A DNA stretch of 64,000 nucleotides from Tuctoria greenei (Eukaryota; Streptophyta; Magnoliopsida; Poales; Poaceae): contig JAYESD010000001.1 in NCBI GenBank assembly GCA_036927565.1, positions 45,010,064 to 45,074,063 on the forward strand. The letters run 5' to 3'. Of the stretch, positions 34,288 through 46,096 are shown one piece after another. Under the pieces are notes generated by a model, which saw only the letters and a program-made list of their open reading frames with translations, had not been told where the DNA came from and searched no databases. The stretch's first letter is position 1; the number at the start of each line of letters is the position of its first letter. The position numbers and the translations under genes are program-made.

Positions 34288-37200
34288 TTATATCTCTTCT
34301 TCAAACTCTTCTCCTTCACTGTCTTTATCAAATCTTTCTTGATCCTCAATAATCCTTTTATGATTTTCAATAATCCTTTGTGACTGTTGAATACGTTTCC
34401 TCGAAATGCTAGTATGTTCTTCAGACATTAACTCAAGGGCACCACTAGCTATCTCTGCTAGTCCTGTACCACAAGATATACTAAAATATTCTACTTCCTC
34501 GACTTCATCTTGGTAGATACCACCATCATCATCTTCCTGATTCTCTATGTATCCATCATAATAACGATGGTCCACTTCAGGATTAACTTTGTATAAAACC
34601 CACAAATTTTTGAAACTTGGGTGAGGATAACATAAGTAGTACCCTTGTTCTACTTGATGGGCAAGTACAACATTGTTGTTATTAGTTGTGTACTGTGAGT
34701 TGTGGTTAACCTCCACCATTCCAAAATCATCAACTCGCGTGCCCGATGTTGTATCAAACCATCGAGAGTCGAAAATCACAAGCTTCAGTTCTTTCGAACC
34801 GCCAAATGTGTACTCGATTATTTTTTAAAGAAAAACATAGTAAGCATTGACTTATCCACTACCCTGCACTGTTGTTATCATTACTCCACTGTTTGATGTG
34901 GATGCAAGTGGGCGGCTTGCTTCGAAACTTGCCGTACGAAAATGGTATCCGTTGATATCCTATCAGTTAAATTCTCTTGCTTTCAGTTGATCGTGCAAAA
35001 TCTATCGCAAGTTATCTGAGATATTGGGATCTTGCATACACTACATAAATAGACAAATTTAGCATCTTACGACAATCATGTGAACTATGATTGAAGACAA
35101 AAGACGGGTAGAAACATTACATGTTCACGGAACCATGCCACAAAGCTTAGCCAACCATTTGTGCTATCCTGATGCATCTTATCCAATTGACTTTGTGTAG
35201 GTCTTCGAGAAGATGTCCAATACAACTTGTCAAAAATATTTCAAAATATGATAACACTTCCTCCATGTTAAAAACATGTAAAACATAGTGTAGTTCCTCT
35301 CTTGCTCTGAAATATGATGAGAAGTGGCAGCTCCAACACCTTTACCCTTCCAATTAAAAATCTTAAGCTCAATCACATGTTGCTCTTCTACATCATGATA
35401 TTGTGTCTTAGATACATTCACATTGTTGGCACGTGAGAAATATTTCATAGAAAATTTGTAATCTCTTTAGCTGCAAATGCCTCTGCAATACACCCCTCAA
35501 CTCTTGCCTTGTTACGAATTGTAGCTTTATGTTTTTCAATTCCCTTTCTTGACTATACATCCACCTGAACTCTACAGGACCTTCTACCAATGCTTCATAA
35601 GGTAAATGCACCAGCAAATGTTGCATAACAATCATAAAAGCAGGTGGTAAGACTTTTTCCATCTTATAGACAAGCACAACGATTTCTTTCTCTCACTGTC
35701 GCATCATCTTCTTCGACACTTCTTTAGCGCATATCTGCCTATAAAAGTAGCTAAGTTCAGCAAATATCTTCCACAAATCAGGTTTGAAGTACCACAGAAC
35801 ATTACGGGCACAAGTATCTCAATCATAATATGGTAATCATGACTCTTCAACCCATTTAGTTTACTGATACTAAGGTTCACACATCGTTTTATGTTAGCTG
35901 CATAGCGGTCTGGAAACTTCAATGTTTTCAACCAAGTAAGTATTTGTCTCCTTTCTTATGGCTTGACACAGTAAGGAGATCGTGGCATACTATCATTTCC
36001 ACTTGTATTAGTTATAATCTCAAGCCCAGGATGATCACAAAGATCAGCTAAGTCTTTCCTCGCATTCATAATATCATTGGTTTGACTGGTGAAATCAAAA
36101 CACATGCTTATGATGCTTTCAGCCACATCATGCTCCTCGTGCATCAAATCTATATTGTGTGGTAAAAGCAACGCCTTTTCATATGGTAGCTCTCAAAGGA
36201 AATAAATATGAGTCTAGTTGTGTTCTGTACCATACCCTTCGAAACAACCTTCAGCGGACCCTTTTAACTTTGCATGTCATGCCATTTGTTGTTCGCTTGT
36301 CAATCGACGAGACGGACCTTTTATAACCATTTTACCTTTCTAGATGATTGTGTATCACCCCTAAAAGGATGGTTGGAAGGAAGGAATCATCGATGACAAT
36401 CAAAGAAGCTGACTTTTTTCCATACTTTAACCTGATGGCATCGGTGTTAGACATAAATATGGGACATCATAATTGTCTATGAACACACCAACCAGACCAA
36501 ATGCCATATGCCAACAAATCATGGATCGTCTATAGATACGCAACACGTAAGGTAAATTCACATTTCATATGATTGTCATATGCCTTTACACCATGCCATA
36601 GCTCTTTCAGCTCTTCAATCCACAGCTGCACAAACACATTGATTTTCATCCCAGGATGTTTAGAGCCAGAAATGATATCCGTGAGAAATACGTATCCTTC
36701 TTTCATGCACATGTTGGGAGGAAGATTGTATGGCATGATAAATACATGCCAATTAGAGTATGGGCTGCTGCTGGTGCTGAAAGGAGTGAAACCATCTGTT
36801 GACAACCCAAGCCGAACATTTTCGGGACCTCTTGCAAACTCCGGATCAAAACGGTCTAGAGCTTGCCATGTAGCGCCATCAGAAGGATGCGTCATAATAT
36901 CTTTATCGTCACTCTCACGTATGCCTTTAGAATGACACCTCATTTGTTTCGTTGTTTCTGGGGACAGGAACTACCATTTTATCCTTGTTGTGATAGGCAT
37001 GTACCGAAGCTGTTTAATCGGTACTTTTATATTTATTTCCTCTCCATCATCGTTCAAAACCTTGACATATCTATATATCTATATGCATTGCAATGCATAC
37101 AATGGGTATCGTTCATGTGTTCCTTCCAAAACAACAAGCAATTATTATCGCACGCATCAATCTTCTTATAGTTCATGCCTAGATCGCTCAAAAGCTTCTT

Positions 37201-37750
37201 AGAGCGGTATATGTCTTCCGACATCTTATGCTCAGATGGAAGGAGATCACTAATCAGTTTCAAGATACCATTATAGCAATTGTTTGCGAAATTGAACTTG
37301 GACTTCATCGCCATAAGTCGTGTCACCGCATGCAGAATGGTCACATTGGTGCTCTCATGCACTTTTTCACCTGAGGCGGCAAAATGGTAGTAAAACTCCT
37401 TCACCTCCTTCGGCGTTGACCGCTCTTCGTACTCTCTACCAATGTCCACTAACATCTCATCCATCCGATCATCATCCTCGATTCTGTCCGACTGATTGTC
37501 TTTGAACCATCTCCCCATGCTCGTGCCATACTAGGTACTCAGGCATAAAACCGTGCTTGCAAAGGTGCAACTCAATTTCATCCTTATATAGATGTCGACG
37601 ATTTAGACACGTGCTATACGGACATTTCGCAAGATGAGCACCACTAGCAAAGGCTTGGTTGATGAAAACATCCGCGATACGAGCCCATTCCATAGTGTGT
37701 GCACCACTTGAACTCTAACCATCATACATCACTTTACGATCGTCACTCAT
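34288..37750 (-). pseudogene. CACTA TNP2-type transposase, degenerate
   Basis: The minus strand starts at ATG 37750 (MSDDRKVMYDG, then a TAG). It continues with the transposase-associated N-terminus (EWARIADVFINQAFASGA; a C-x4-C-type motif CPYSTC) to about 37480, and the region FANNCYNGILKLISDLLP...CNNCLLFWKEH to 37054. The tnp2 core NVRLGLSTDGFTPFS...VFIMPYNLPPNMCMKEG lies at 36943-36530, followed by LPHNIDLMHEEHDVAESI (36171-35956), LNGLKSHDYHIMIE (35931-35704) and EKVLPPAFMIVMQHLLVHLP (35677-35408). The C-terminal DUF4216-like domain (WFDTTSGTRVDDFGMVEV) is at 34779-34288 with an acidic tail. Order and motifs match TNP2/TNPD of plant CACTA elements. At least five frame changes or stops make it non-functional. 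Confidence 0.9.
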
Positions 37751-38183
37751 TTTTTAGCTTATACCTTCAAAGTAAAAAATGTAAAAAATCTAATAGATAA
37801 TACAAACAAATCATATAACTATATATGATATGTATCATTCTTTTATTAATGACAACACAGAGACTCACTCTACATTACCTAGTAAACATAATGGCATCAT
37901 CCAAATTGCTAATTAAATTTATATATGTTACTCTTCCAACAAACATACATTAGAAATTCATTTTAACTCAACTTTTTTGTTTGCAACTAATAGCTAAAAA
38001 TGTATGTTAAAATACATATCAAACATACATTTTAACTCAATTAATAGCTGGAAATGCAACTAATAGCTAGAAATATGCATACATTAGAAATTCAACTAAT
38101 TAATACCTAGAAATGCAACTAATAGGTAGAAATATACATTAAAAATTAAACTAATAAATTGAAATGCAACTAATATAGCTAGA

Positions 38184-38520
38184 TTATACCTTCACCGTGG
38201 AGGGCGGCGGTTTGCGGGCAGAGGGTGCCAAAGGGGCGGGAGCCGGAGGACCAGAGAGCGGCGGTGCACGGTGGAAGGCGGCGGCGAACAGCAGAGGGCG
38301 GCGGCACGAAGGCATAGGGCGGCAGAGGAAGGGCGGGCACCGGAGGGGCAGGTGCCGGGGGCCAGAGGGCGGGTGGCACCAGAGGGCCGTATGGTGACGA
38401 CGCGTGGCGAAGGGCGGCAGAGGGCGGCGGCGCACGTGCAGTGGGCGGCGAAAGTGAGGAGCCCGGGCGCGGGCGGGGGTGAGGAGCGCGGGCGCAGGCG
38501 AGAGTTAGCGTTTACCATTT
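38184..38520. other. GC-rich leader region of the CACTA element
   Basis: A run of 'gagggcggcgg' variants lies just upstream of the transposase start (minus-strand sense) and inside the right subterminal repeats. Long ORFs on both strands (for example 38271-38705) reflect composition. It most likely holds the promoter and 5' leader of the CACTA transcripts. Confidence 0.45.
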
Positions 38521-38917
38521 TGCGTGAGCCGGGCCTACATATAGCCGTCGGTGTGCTGCCTCCCGATGCCTCTAAGCTAAAACCGTCGGTGCGTCCTCGG
38601 GACCCGACGGCCATAGCCCTCAGACCTCGGCACCTGTTTCGACCTGCATCCGGGCCCACATTAAAACTGTCGGTGTCCCCTGGGAAACTGATGACATTAT
38701 TATAGTCGTCGATTCTTGACGCCCAGCCGATGGCTATAAGCTTATGTCTGTCGGTTGTCCAGCTCAAGCCAACGTATTTATTTAAAACCATCGGCCAGCC
38801 AACGCTCATAAATTTATAACCGTCGGGACACAAAATCTGACACTTTTAATTAAATAAATGCGACGGCCCCGACGGTCTTTTTTAGAACCGACGGCCATTT
38901 GCCCGTTTCCTATAGTG
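38521..38917. repeat. CACTA right subterminal repeats and terminal inverted repeat
   Basis: 'accgtcgg' and its variants recur many times (about 38539, 38580, 38668, 38748, 38788, 38818) before the terminus CCTATAGTG at 38909-38917. This repeat differs in wording from the left side, as is common in CACTA elements. Confidence 0.8.
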
Positions 38918-38920
38918 GAA

Positions 38921-39503
38921 AGGTCACCGCCCGCCCAGCGCCTAGCGCCTTCCTGAACCCCGACGGCATCAACGCCTTGCTGAATCGCATCCAGGCGCAG
39001 CTGGACATGATAAATGCATGCCTTGACAGCCATGACCTTCGTCTTAGGCAGGCTGGAGAAGGCAAGAGCAGTGAGAGAAGGCTATGACCGGAGTAGGTGC
39101 CACCTGTGTGCATGGTGCCCACAAACACGGATCCCACAAACAAATTTTCTTCTCTAGCTGCAATACGACTAAGTCATGCCCCAGATGCTTGCCACGAGTT
39201 CTCCTACAGTGGTGCACCATCAAGCCCTCCCGAGCATAGGAAAAAAACATCGCTCAGCAAGGTGCGAAGGAAACTGGAGAGCAGATCGTTGTGACCTCAG
39301 ATGGCTGCAGCAGCGACCTCCTCCTCGGTCATTGACACGCCGCTATTCTCTGTGAGATCCTGGACTCACCGTTTCCCAGAAATTGGATCTTATCGTAGCA
39401 GAGATGGAGGTCATGATGGCACGGTTCACCGATGTGAGTCGACGTATCACGCGATTGAATAAGGCAAAACGAGGAGAGATCGAGAGTGAAGGAAGGGGCC
39501 AAG
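38921..39503. other. Flank between the CACTA element and the second Tekay-type LTR
   Basis: About 580 bp with a plus-strand frame at 38899-39087 (ALLNRIQAQLDMINACLDSH) that has a helical, gag-like look but no identifiable domain. The CACTA target lies in a segment rich in 'gcgcctagcgcc' words that continues from 28790-28837. Probably an older transposon fragment. Confidence 0.3.
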
Positions 39504-40312
39504 TGTAAAATCTCACATTTGAGAAGAACAAGAAGTAAAAATACGAACTTAAAAATTCGAAGTTAAATTTGGGAAACAATCACACTTAAAGGAATTATGT
39601 TAGATACTAAATGATGAAAATGTTAAAACTTAAACACTCATTGGAGTGGTAGTGTCATTTTCAAGGAAAGTAGAGTTCAGGAATAGGAGTACAAATTCAT
39701 TCAAATATAAAGGTTAATGTCAAGTCTAAAATTTTAGTCAAAAGCCAAAAAAAAAACAATGCTTAGGCATAACTCGAAACCTAAATCTCAAATCAAATTC
39801 CATAAGTTTTATTAAAAACCAAAGCTCATTTGTAAACACAATATTTAACAACTTAAGAAATTAAATAAATAGAATAGTCCACATCTTTCATTAATAAGTT
39901 CTGATCACTTTATTAGTAAAGAATGAAATAGGGAGGAAATCAACATTTGGAAGATTCGAATTCAAATTCAATTTCAATCTTAAATAAAAAATCAACTTGC
40001 TTGAAATCAAAATTTGATTTTTCATTTGGCCTTCTCATATTTTAATTACTTACCCTGCCAAGTTTCATCACAACCTGAGTTTATTTGCTATTAGATTTTT
40101 ATATAAAAAGGAGGGGAAAAGAGAGAGAGCAGTGGGACCCACATGGCAGAGACCAAAATCCAGCAACCGACTCTGTTTCCTCGCTTCAACGCCCGAACGA
40201 CACGGCGCGGCATGCAGCTCCACGCAGCTGCCTGCTTGCCGTCTTTCTCTCGCCCCTACCTGTTCTTTGCTGTTCACTCATCCTATCGCAAGAAGGCAAT
40301 ACCCCTCATATA

Positions 40313-41175
40313 GGCCATGTTTGGTTTCACTTATTTTAGTCTTGATTATATGATGAGCATGCTTATATGAAGAAGCAGAGATCTGGCTAAGCTGATTACT
40401 GAAAGGCCCTGGTGTTTGGTAACTTGGATTATTTGGAATGGATTATTCTGTAAAATGACCATTATACCCTTGAATCTAATTACAACTCATTTTCATGTTG
40501 TTTCCTTCTCTCTCTATTTATGGGACTTAACGCTACATCAAGAATGAATTTTTCGCTACTTGTTGCACCAGGTCATACCTTACGTGAATGAAGCATACGG
40601 CAGAAAATAATAATAATAAAAAACTGCTGGTTCATGCATCTGGCAGACAAAAAAATGAAGCATCTCGAGCTACAGCACTTAAATGAAGGATCTGGAGCTA
40701 CAGCACGTTGAATGAAACATCTGGAGCTACAGCACGCATCTGCCAGACTTCGATAAAAAATACAGCACGTGAATGAAGCGCCGCGAGGAGGCGTGGAGGA
40801 AGAGGACCCGCGGGATGGAGGCGTCGGGGTCGGGGGAAGATGTACCGCCGCGAGGAGGCGTGGAGGTACCGCCGCGGGAAGGAAACGCTGCCGGGAGTGG
40901 CCGACGGGAGCCCTCAGGATCGACATACAGGGAATCGGTTCCATGGCGGCGAGGTACAGGAGTTTTCGACGAAGGGTTACGAGGTCGGGGGCAACCGAGG
41001 CAAAGTGACCCCGCGGTCCTAAAACGCAAAGTGTGGGCCGCAACCCGAAAACGCCAAGCATCAGTTCATTTCGGGTTTTTGAAGTAATCCGCTCAATAGT
41101 TAAGTTAGAATTAAGTTGGGTAAAATTTTCGTTTTTTCATTAATAAGCTGCTTATAAGTGGAAACAAACAGGCCC
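40313..41175. mobile_element. Non-autonomous TIR element, about 863 bp, GC-rich core
   Basis: The left end GGCCATGTTTGGTTTCAC and the right end on the other strand GGGCCTGTTTGTTTCCAC form imperfect inverted repeats. The flanks read ATA on both sides (40310-40312, 41176-41178), a possible 3-bp duplication suggesting a PIF/Harbinger (Tourist-like) relation, but a hAT origin is not excluded. Inside are three ~28-bp repeats (40654, 40682, 40711: 'aatgaa' plus 'gagctacagcac') and a GC-rich core (40760-41030). No transposase is present. Confidence 0.6.
40654..40738. repeat. Three ~28-bp direct repeats in the TIR element
   Basis: 'atctggagctacagcac' and variants start at 40661, 40689 and 40718. The set is flanked by 'gcatctggcagac' and 'gcatctgccagac'. 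Confidence 0.75.
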
Positions 41176-41629
41176 ATATATTATGGGGAGATAAAATGTC
41201 TCTATTGTTCGTTCTCAGCCATGCTCGCGCGCCCGTGCTCCTGCTTGCTTCTGTGCTGTGGCCGACGCCCGCTGCCTCTGCCCTTCCGTGTCGCTGCTGA
41301 TCTCATGCCTGGGCAAGGCCATGTAGCTGTCGCGCGCGATGTCGCCTTTCCTCCGGCGCGCCGAGGATCTGCTGTGCAGATTGTTCTCTCTCGGTGAACA
41401 TTGTTGCCGCACAGTGCCTCTTCCTCACCATGGCATGGCCCTCTCTGGTGTTCCTAAGCTCAACTAGCCGTGCCAAGAGCTGCGCCTTGTGTTGCTCTAC
41501 TTCCCCGATGTGGCTAATCGACGCCCCTACCTTCCTCGAGCCGCCCAAGACAGGAACTCTCCTCCCAGTTGAAAACATCGGAGCCATGGCGCACCACCGG
41601 CGCCCGGTGCTCTGCAAGCTCCTCCCGTC

Positions 41630-41636
41630 TATAAAA
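41630..41636 (+). promoter_or_regulatory. TATA box of the second Tekay-type LTR
   Basis: TATAAAA lies between the two inserted elements, after a C-rich stretch, comparable to 5552 in the other LTR although farther from the LTR start. Confidence 0.45.
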
Positions 41637-41746
41637 CAGCACCCAAAGGTTCGTCTTAACCTGTTCCTCGTCTCTATGTATCCTTTTGAACGTAACCTAG
41701 CTTCTGCCCTAAGTATTTTCATTTTTCCTCGTCGGAGTATGTTTAA

Positions 41747-42325
41747 GGCCCCGTTTGGTACGGTTCCAGATTCACACAGAATCGGAAACAGTTCCATTTC
41801 AACTCAGAAATGATTTCAGACTATAAAACGGAATCACTTTAGAAAATGTTTGGCTAACATTTATGTTTCAGTCTCAATAGAGAATAGAAAAAATGAATTG
41901 ACTCATTTACCCCTGGTTGTTCTTCATTTACGTTTAGTTTTTATGTGGCATGTACTCTGATGTTGACAAGTAAACATTAAAAAGGAAACACATGTTGGAT
42001 ATTCCCATCATCAGTACGTGTTTACTCACCAGTACCAAACATGCACTAGTACAAAAACTCACTAGTGAAAACATCATCACTTCCTTCTAGGCATAAACAA
42101 AATTTGATGATCACTACTACTTGTTAGGCAATGTAGGTTGACCGTAAACAAATATCGATAACTTGAATTTCAAAGAACCTTATTCGTGTTTCACCTCCTT
42201 AGTTCAAAGAAGTGAATCGTTTCAGGGTGTTTCTACTCCTGAAACGTTTCTCCTTTTCACTGTTTGTAGTAGTTTTAAGTGATTCTATCCAGAATGAGAA
42301 ATGTTTCTACCATCCAAACGGGGCC
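41747..42325. mobile_element. Tourist-like (PIF/Harbinger) MITE, 579 bp
   Basis: The ends GGCCCCGTTTGG are perfect inverted repeats of each other over 12 bp (41747-41758 and 42314-42325). They are flanked by TAA on both sides (41744-41746, 42326-42328), the target duplication of PIF/Harbinger elements. The interior is AT-rich and non-coding. Confidence 0.85.
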
Positions 42326-45207
42326 TAAACCATGGCTCTTACTCGCCTAAATTCTTTTTATTAATTTTAAGCCATAGAAACTACATGTTCCAGTGATCCT
42401 TCCTGAGAAAACTAATCAAAAATTATCAACATTTGTCTCGAGAATTTCCGATCTGGAGCCGCCCGTCATGTTCACCATGCTGCAACCAATGCTCCCCCAT
42501 GTCCAACTGTCTCCTCCTTGATTGAGATGTAATTTGATGTTCCTCATGCTCCCATGATTCTCTTCAGCCTTTTATCGAGGATTTTCATGCAATTCTGGGC
42601 GGGACCGAGTTCACTGGCGTTTGCCGCCGCCATGCCATCGCCGCCGATGTGCTTTGGCCGTTGCCGCGCCCAAGCAGGCACCAACCTTTTATTACGTTGT
42701 CTCGGCCGTTGTTTTTCCCCATTCCCCGCCACCCTGCCCCCCTCCGGCGAGGCACCGCCGGATGCCCCCGCCGGCCCCTCTCTCTCTGTCTCACGGTTGA
42801 AGAAGGAAGATCTGCTATGGTGCCAGGATCCTGTGTGGCCACATGCTGTTATATTGTGGCCTACGTGTTGTTTCCTCCACACTGGTGCTTTAAACCTGTG
42901 GCCCACCTGTCAGCCTAGTTAGATTTCCCTTTAGAATATAAATTGCAGAAAATAGTAAAAGCTTTGGAAAATCATAGATAATAGCAGACATATCCTAAAA
43001 ATATGAAACAAAGTTCTACGAAGTCCTTATAATCTTAACTTTGCAGTGGAGCATCTTAAATTGTATGAAAAAACTTACAAATTTCTCTAAAATTCTGGGA
43101 AGCCTCAACCAATGAAATTTCTCCTGCAATCTCCAGATCTTCAAAAATTCTGAACTTATTCAGGTAATGCCCTTATCATCTCTAGAGGTCACATTAAACT
43201 TTCCAGGTCAATTTGAATTGAAGAACGTGAACAATAAAAATAATTAAGTGCTTTTTGCTAAATAAATCACACATAATTAACAGTAATTCTATAAATTCTA
43301 AAAATTGGTGAAAACCTTCTTCAACATGTCCTTCATCTCCAGTAAATCAATCATTATCACTCGTTGCTCAGAAATTTGTAGAATTTGTTAATTAAAGGTC
43401 CTTTGTACACGATTCAACATAATAATTTCCATAATTAAAATCCTATTGATCTTAATCCATCTCTTAGCAACAGTAGCATTTATAATCCTGATCAGGTTAC
43501 TGTTATGTACATAAGCCTTATTCCTTCATCTTAACCGTTTGGCTAATGAAGCATTAATACCCCAATTCCCCATCCTTGAACATATTAGAAAAACATATGA
43601 ATGAGTTCCTCTTCATGATCAAATTAAGTAGAATGAATCTTCTTAACTCAGCAAGAACCTCATTTCTATTTCCTACTGGTTTATGAACTTACTATTTATT
43701 ACTAAGCAATTTTACTTGTTAAAAAACTAAGTTAAACTTTGCACGGCATATTCATACCGGTAGGACCCATGAAGAAGATGGACAAGGAGCACAACTAGGA
43801 GAAGTAGTGCTAGCGTGGACCTCGCTGCAAGGACAAGATTTTCCGAAGCAACACTCAAGAACAAGATATGCCCAAGAAGCAGTAAAGAACAAGCAAAGAA
43901 GTAGAACGACGAGAAGCGTCAGCCAAAAGATCAAGCCTGACTATTGACATTTGCTTAATCGCAACCTAAGGCAAGCCCCGGTTTGCATTTAAGTTGTTAA
44001 TATGTTTTATTTTTATAATCTATATGTTGGTAATTGTGCATTAAGTCTAGGGATGTCTGACACTCCACATGCATGACCTGAGAATCCATAAAGTCTAAGT
44101 AGAATAGGATTTTATATGATTAGAGTTGCTATATTAAAGTGTGGAGTGATATGGAATCAGATTGAGGAAAATGGATGGAAGAAAGGGAGGAAAGGAATGG
44201 AGATGAAATGGTTAATGTGAGACCAGGCAGGAAGGTTAGGACACTCATCTGTGAGCATAGTTCCTGCCTGTGTCGATTGAGGACCGTATCGTGTGCGGCC
44301 CCGCTGGACAAGTTTGAATATGTACCGGATGCATACTGGCTCTAGTGGTAACCTGGGTGTTGAGGCACACCCCACCATCATAGACATCACCACTCACGTC
44401 GACAGGAGGGCAGAGATCACTGCAGCATAGGTCATCATGTGAGGCTTGCTGCCGGGACGGTGGGACCGATTCAATGCTTGGCTATCTTCTGAAAGGCGGC
44501 CATACACGATGTAAACATAATTGGTTGATCCCCTCTTTTAGACGTGCGTGTATGTCGCGCAAACCGGGTGTATCTTGATTCGAATCACCGTCGCTCGCTG
44601 AAGGGTGCATACTTGTTCACTGCTCTATGATGTAGTAATAACTGGAACTGAAAGTAACCTATTGTATGGTTAAGCAACTTGGGTGAAGTAGTTGATAGAA
44701 TAACTAAGGTTATTATTCTAAGAAACTTTACCTACTATTATAAAACTTAAGCAATAATCTACTAATAGTGATTATTTACTTATTGCACTATGTTCCCAGC
44801 ATGTAGAGTTTCATGTTTTAGGTGAGACGGGTAAGGGTTGCTGAGCCCTGTGCTCACGGTTGCCTTTATACGAGTTTTGCAGGTATATAGATATGAAGGG
44901 TTCCTAGGCTTTGCCCTCGTCGGGGTATATAGCCAATGGAAGCCTTGGACGTCGCTGTTTTCTTCTGTGATGCTACAGTGGAGTATCCGCGGGCTGGATA
45001 CGACCGCTAGTGCTGTATTGTAGGTTCGAGAGAGTAGTATGAAGAGTTCCACTAATGTAAGCTCTTTTGTATAAAACTATGAGATTAATGTAAGTTGCTC
45101 ATTTATGTTATGAGTTCTTTGTTCTTTTCTATGTTGTGCTATGGGGTGTCGCATCGCACGACACCACCTAATGTGATTCATGGGTTGTCTGAACCCTGGT
45201 CCTCACA

Positions 45208-46096
45208 GCGTGGTATCAGAGCTACATTGGTAATATTGCACCTAAAAAGTGACATATTTTGAAAACTATAGACTTACGAGTGATGATTCGGTATACGCCC
45301 ACATAAGGACTGATATTAGCATAGTTACTTAAGGTGGCAAGCTAACATATTTGTTATTATATTCTGTAACGACGCTTTGATATTCAGCAAGAGGTAAGGT
45401 ACGCCACCGCAAGCGGATCAATTGCGGTAAGCTCCCCCGTACGAGAGGTAGTACAGTGATTGTTCCCGTGGTTTGGCACGGGAGTTAATATGAGTCTCTT
45501 AACCTTTTCAGGGTTCTAAGAGCATATGAAAATGTTGCTCCCCGGTGTGCTTCAAGCAAAAGCATGGATACTTCATCATGTGATCAAAATGTTATAGTAT
45601 GCAACTCTTGGACAATTCATGTTCAATGAGCCATAAGCATCGCTTGCCATCGGTGTGCCTCTATGAGGTAGGGGCACTAGGTGGTATCTGTTGGGTTCAT
45701 AAAATTCCCAACACTGACGATCTGTTCGCACTTTACTTGGGTCCCCCATTGTGTGGTGTTGAAACGCGACCATGTTTCCCAAGACATGTTCTCCTTGAGG
45801 ACAGCATGTACGGAATGATACAATGCGTTAGATAGGACACTGATATATTATTATCGTGATTGCCTGTTGTGCTGCCCATGTGGCTCACACTTGTAGGGCA
45901 TTCTGTGAAATGGACATTGTGTGTCTTCTGCAGGTACACTAGCTGTGTTAAACGTATTGCGAGTAGAACATGTTTGCGAGTGTTCGATTCTACTGCCACC
46001 TATAAGACATATATGACGGAGGTAATCCAGTTAGGATATTCTATTTGGTGAGGAAATGCAGTACTGACATGGTTAGAAAGTATCATTTATACCTCT
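45208..46096 (+). mobile_element. 5' leader of the second Tekay-type element, cut by the CRM-like insertion
   Basis: The 889 bp after the LTR hold the primer-binding site and an untranslated leader with no domain-bearing ORF. The gag start is not reached, because the CRM-like LTR begins at 46097. The rest of this element is not found to the right in the window. Confidence 0.65.
45211..45222 (+). other. Primer-binding site (initiator tRNA-Met)
   Basis: TGGTATCAGAGC lies three bases after the LTR end and is the exact canonical plant core complementary to the 3' end of initiator tRNA-Met. Confidence 0.92.

Larger units (their letters stand above)
28838..38917 (-). mobile_element. CACTA (En/Spm) DNA transposon, 10,080 bp
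   Basis: The left end reads CACTACAGGAATCGGGC and the right end, on the opposite strand, CACTATAGGAAACGGGC. Both ends are flanked by GAA (28835-28837 and 38918-38920), the 3-bp target duplication expected for CACTA elements. The subterminal ~400 bp carry many short repeats. Between them, on the minus strand, lie a TNP2-type transposase (34288-37750) and a second gene (about 32760-34113), so the transcriptional 5' end is at the right. A solo LTR (29394-32256) interrupts the left part. Without it the element is about 7.2 kb. The transposase is broken, so this copy is not autonomous. Confidence 0.95.
39504..45207 (+). repeat. 5' LTR of a second Tekay-type element, 5704 bp including two inserted TIR elements
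   Basis: Starts TGTAAAATCTCACA and ends GGTCCTCACA, directly followed by a primer-binding site, which makes it a 5' LTR. It shares the 3' half block order with 4869-8858 ('ggtttgcatttaag' near 43980, 'tgtgtcgattgaggaccgt' near 44270, 'gtgtcgcatcgcacgacac' near 45136). Two insertions (40313-41175 and 41747-42325) account for about 1.44 kb. The remaining ~4.26 kb is close to the 3990 bp of the other copy. A TATA motif sits at 41630-41636. Confidence 0.85.

Noticed and set aside
38192..38833. 213-codon minus-strand ORF near the right CACTA end
   Set aside because: It crosses the subterminal repeats and a GC-rich leader; matching plus-strand ORFs are equally long. No protein family fits.
41303..41797. 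164-codon minus-strand ORF in the second Tekay-type LTR
   Set aside because: It runs from LTR DNA into the MITE, so it cannot be an ancestral gene. The helical look of part of it is not enough to call a protein.
45211..45222. Possible tRNA-like sequence at TGGTATCAGAGC sites
   Set aside because: These are 12-bp primer-binding sites next to LTR ends. No cloverleaf surrounds them.
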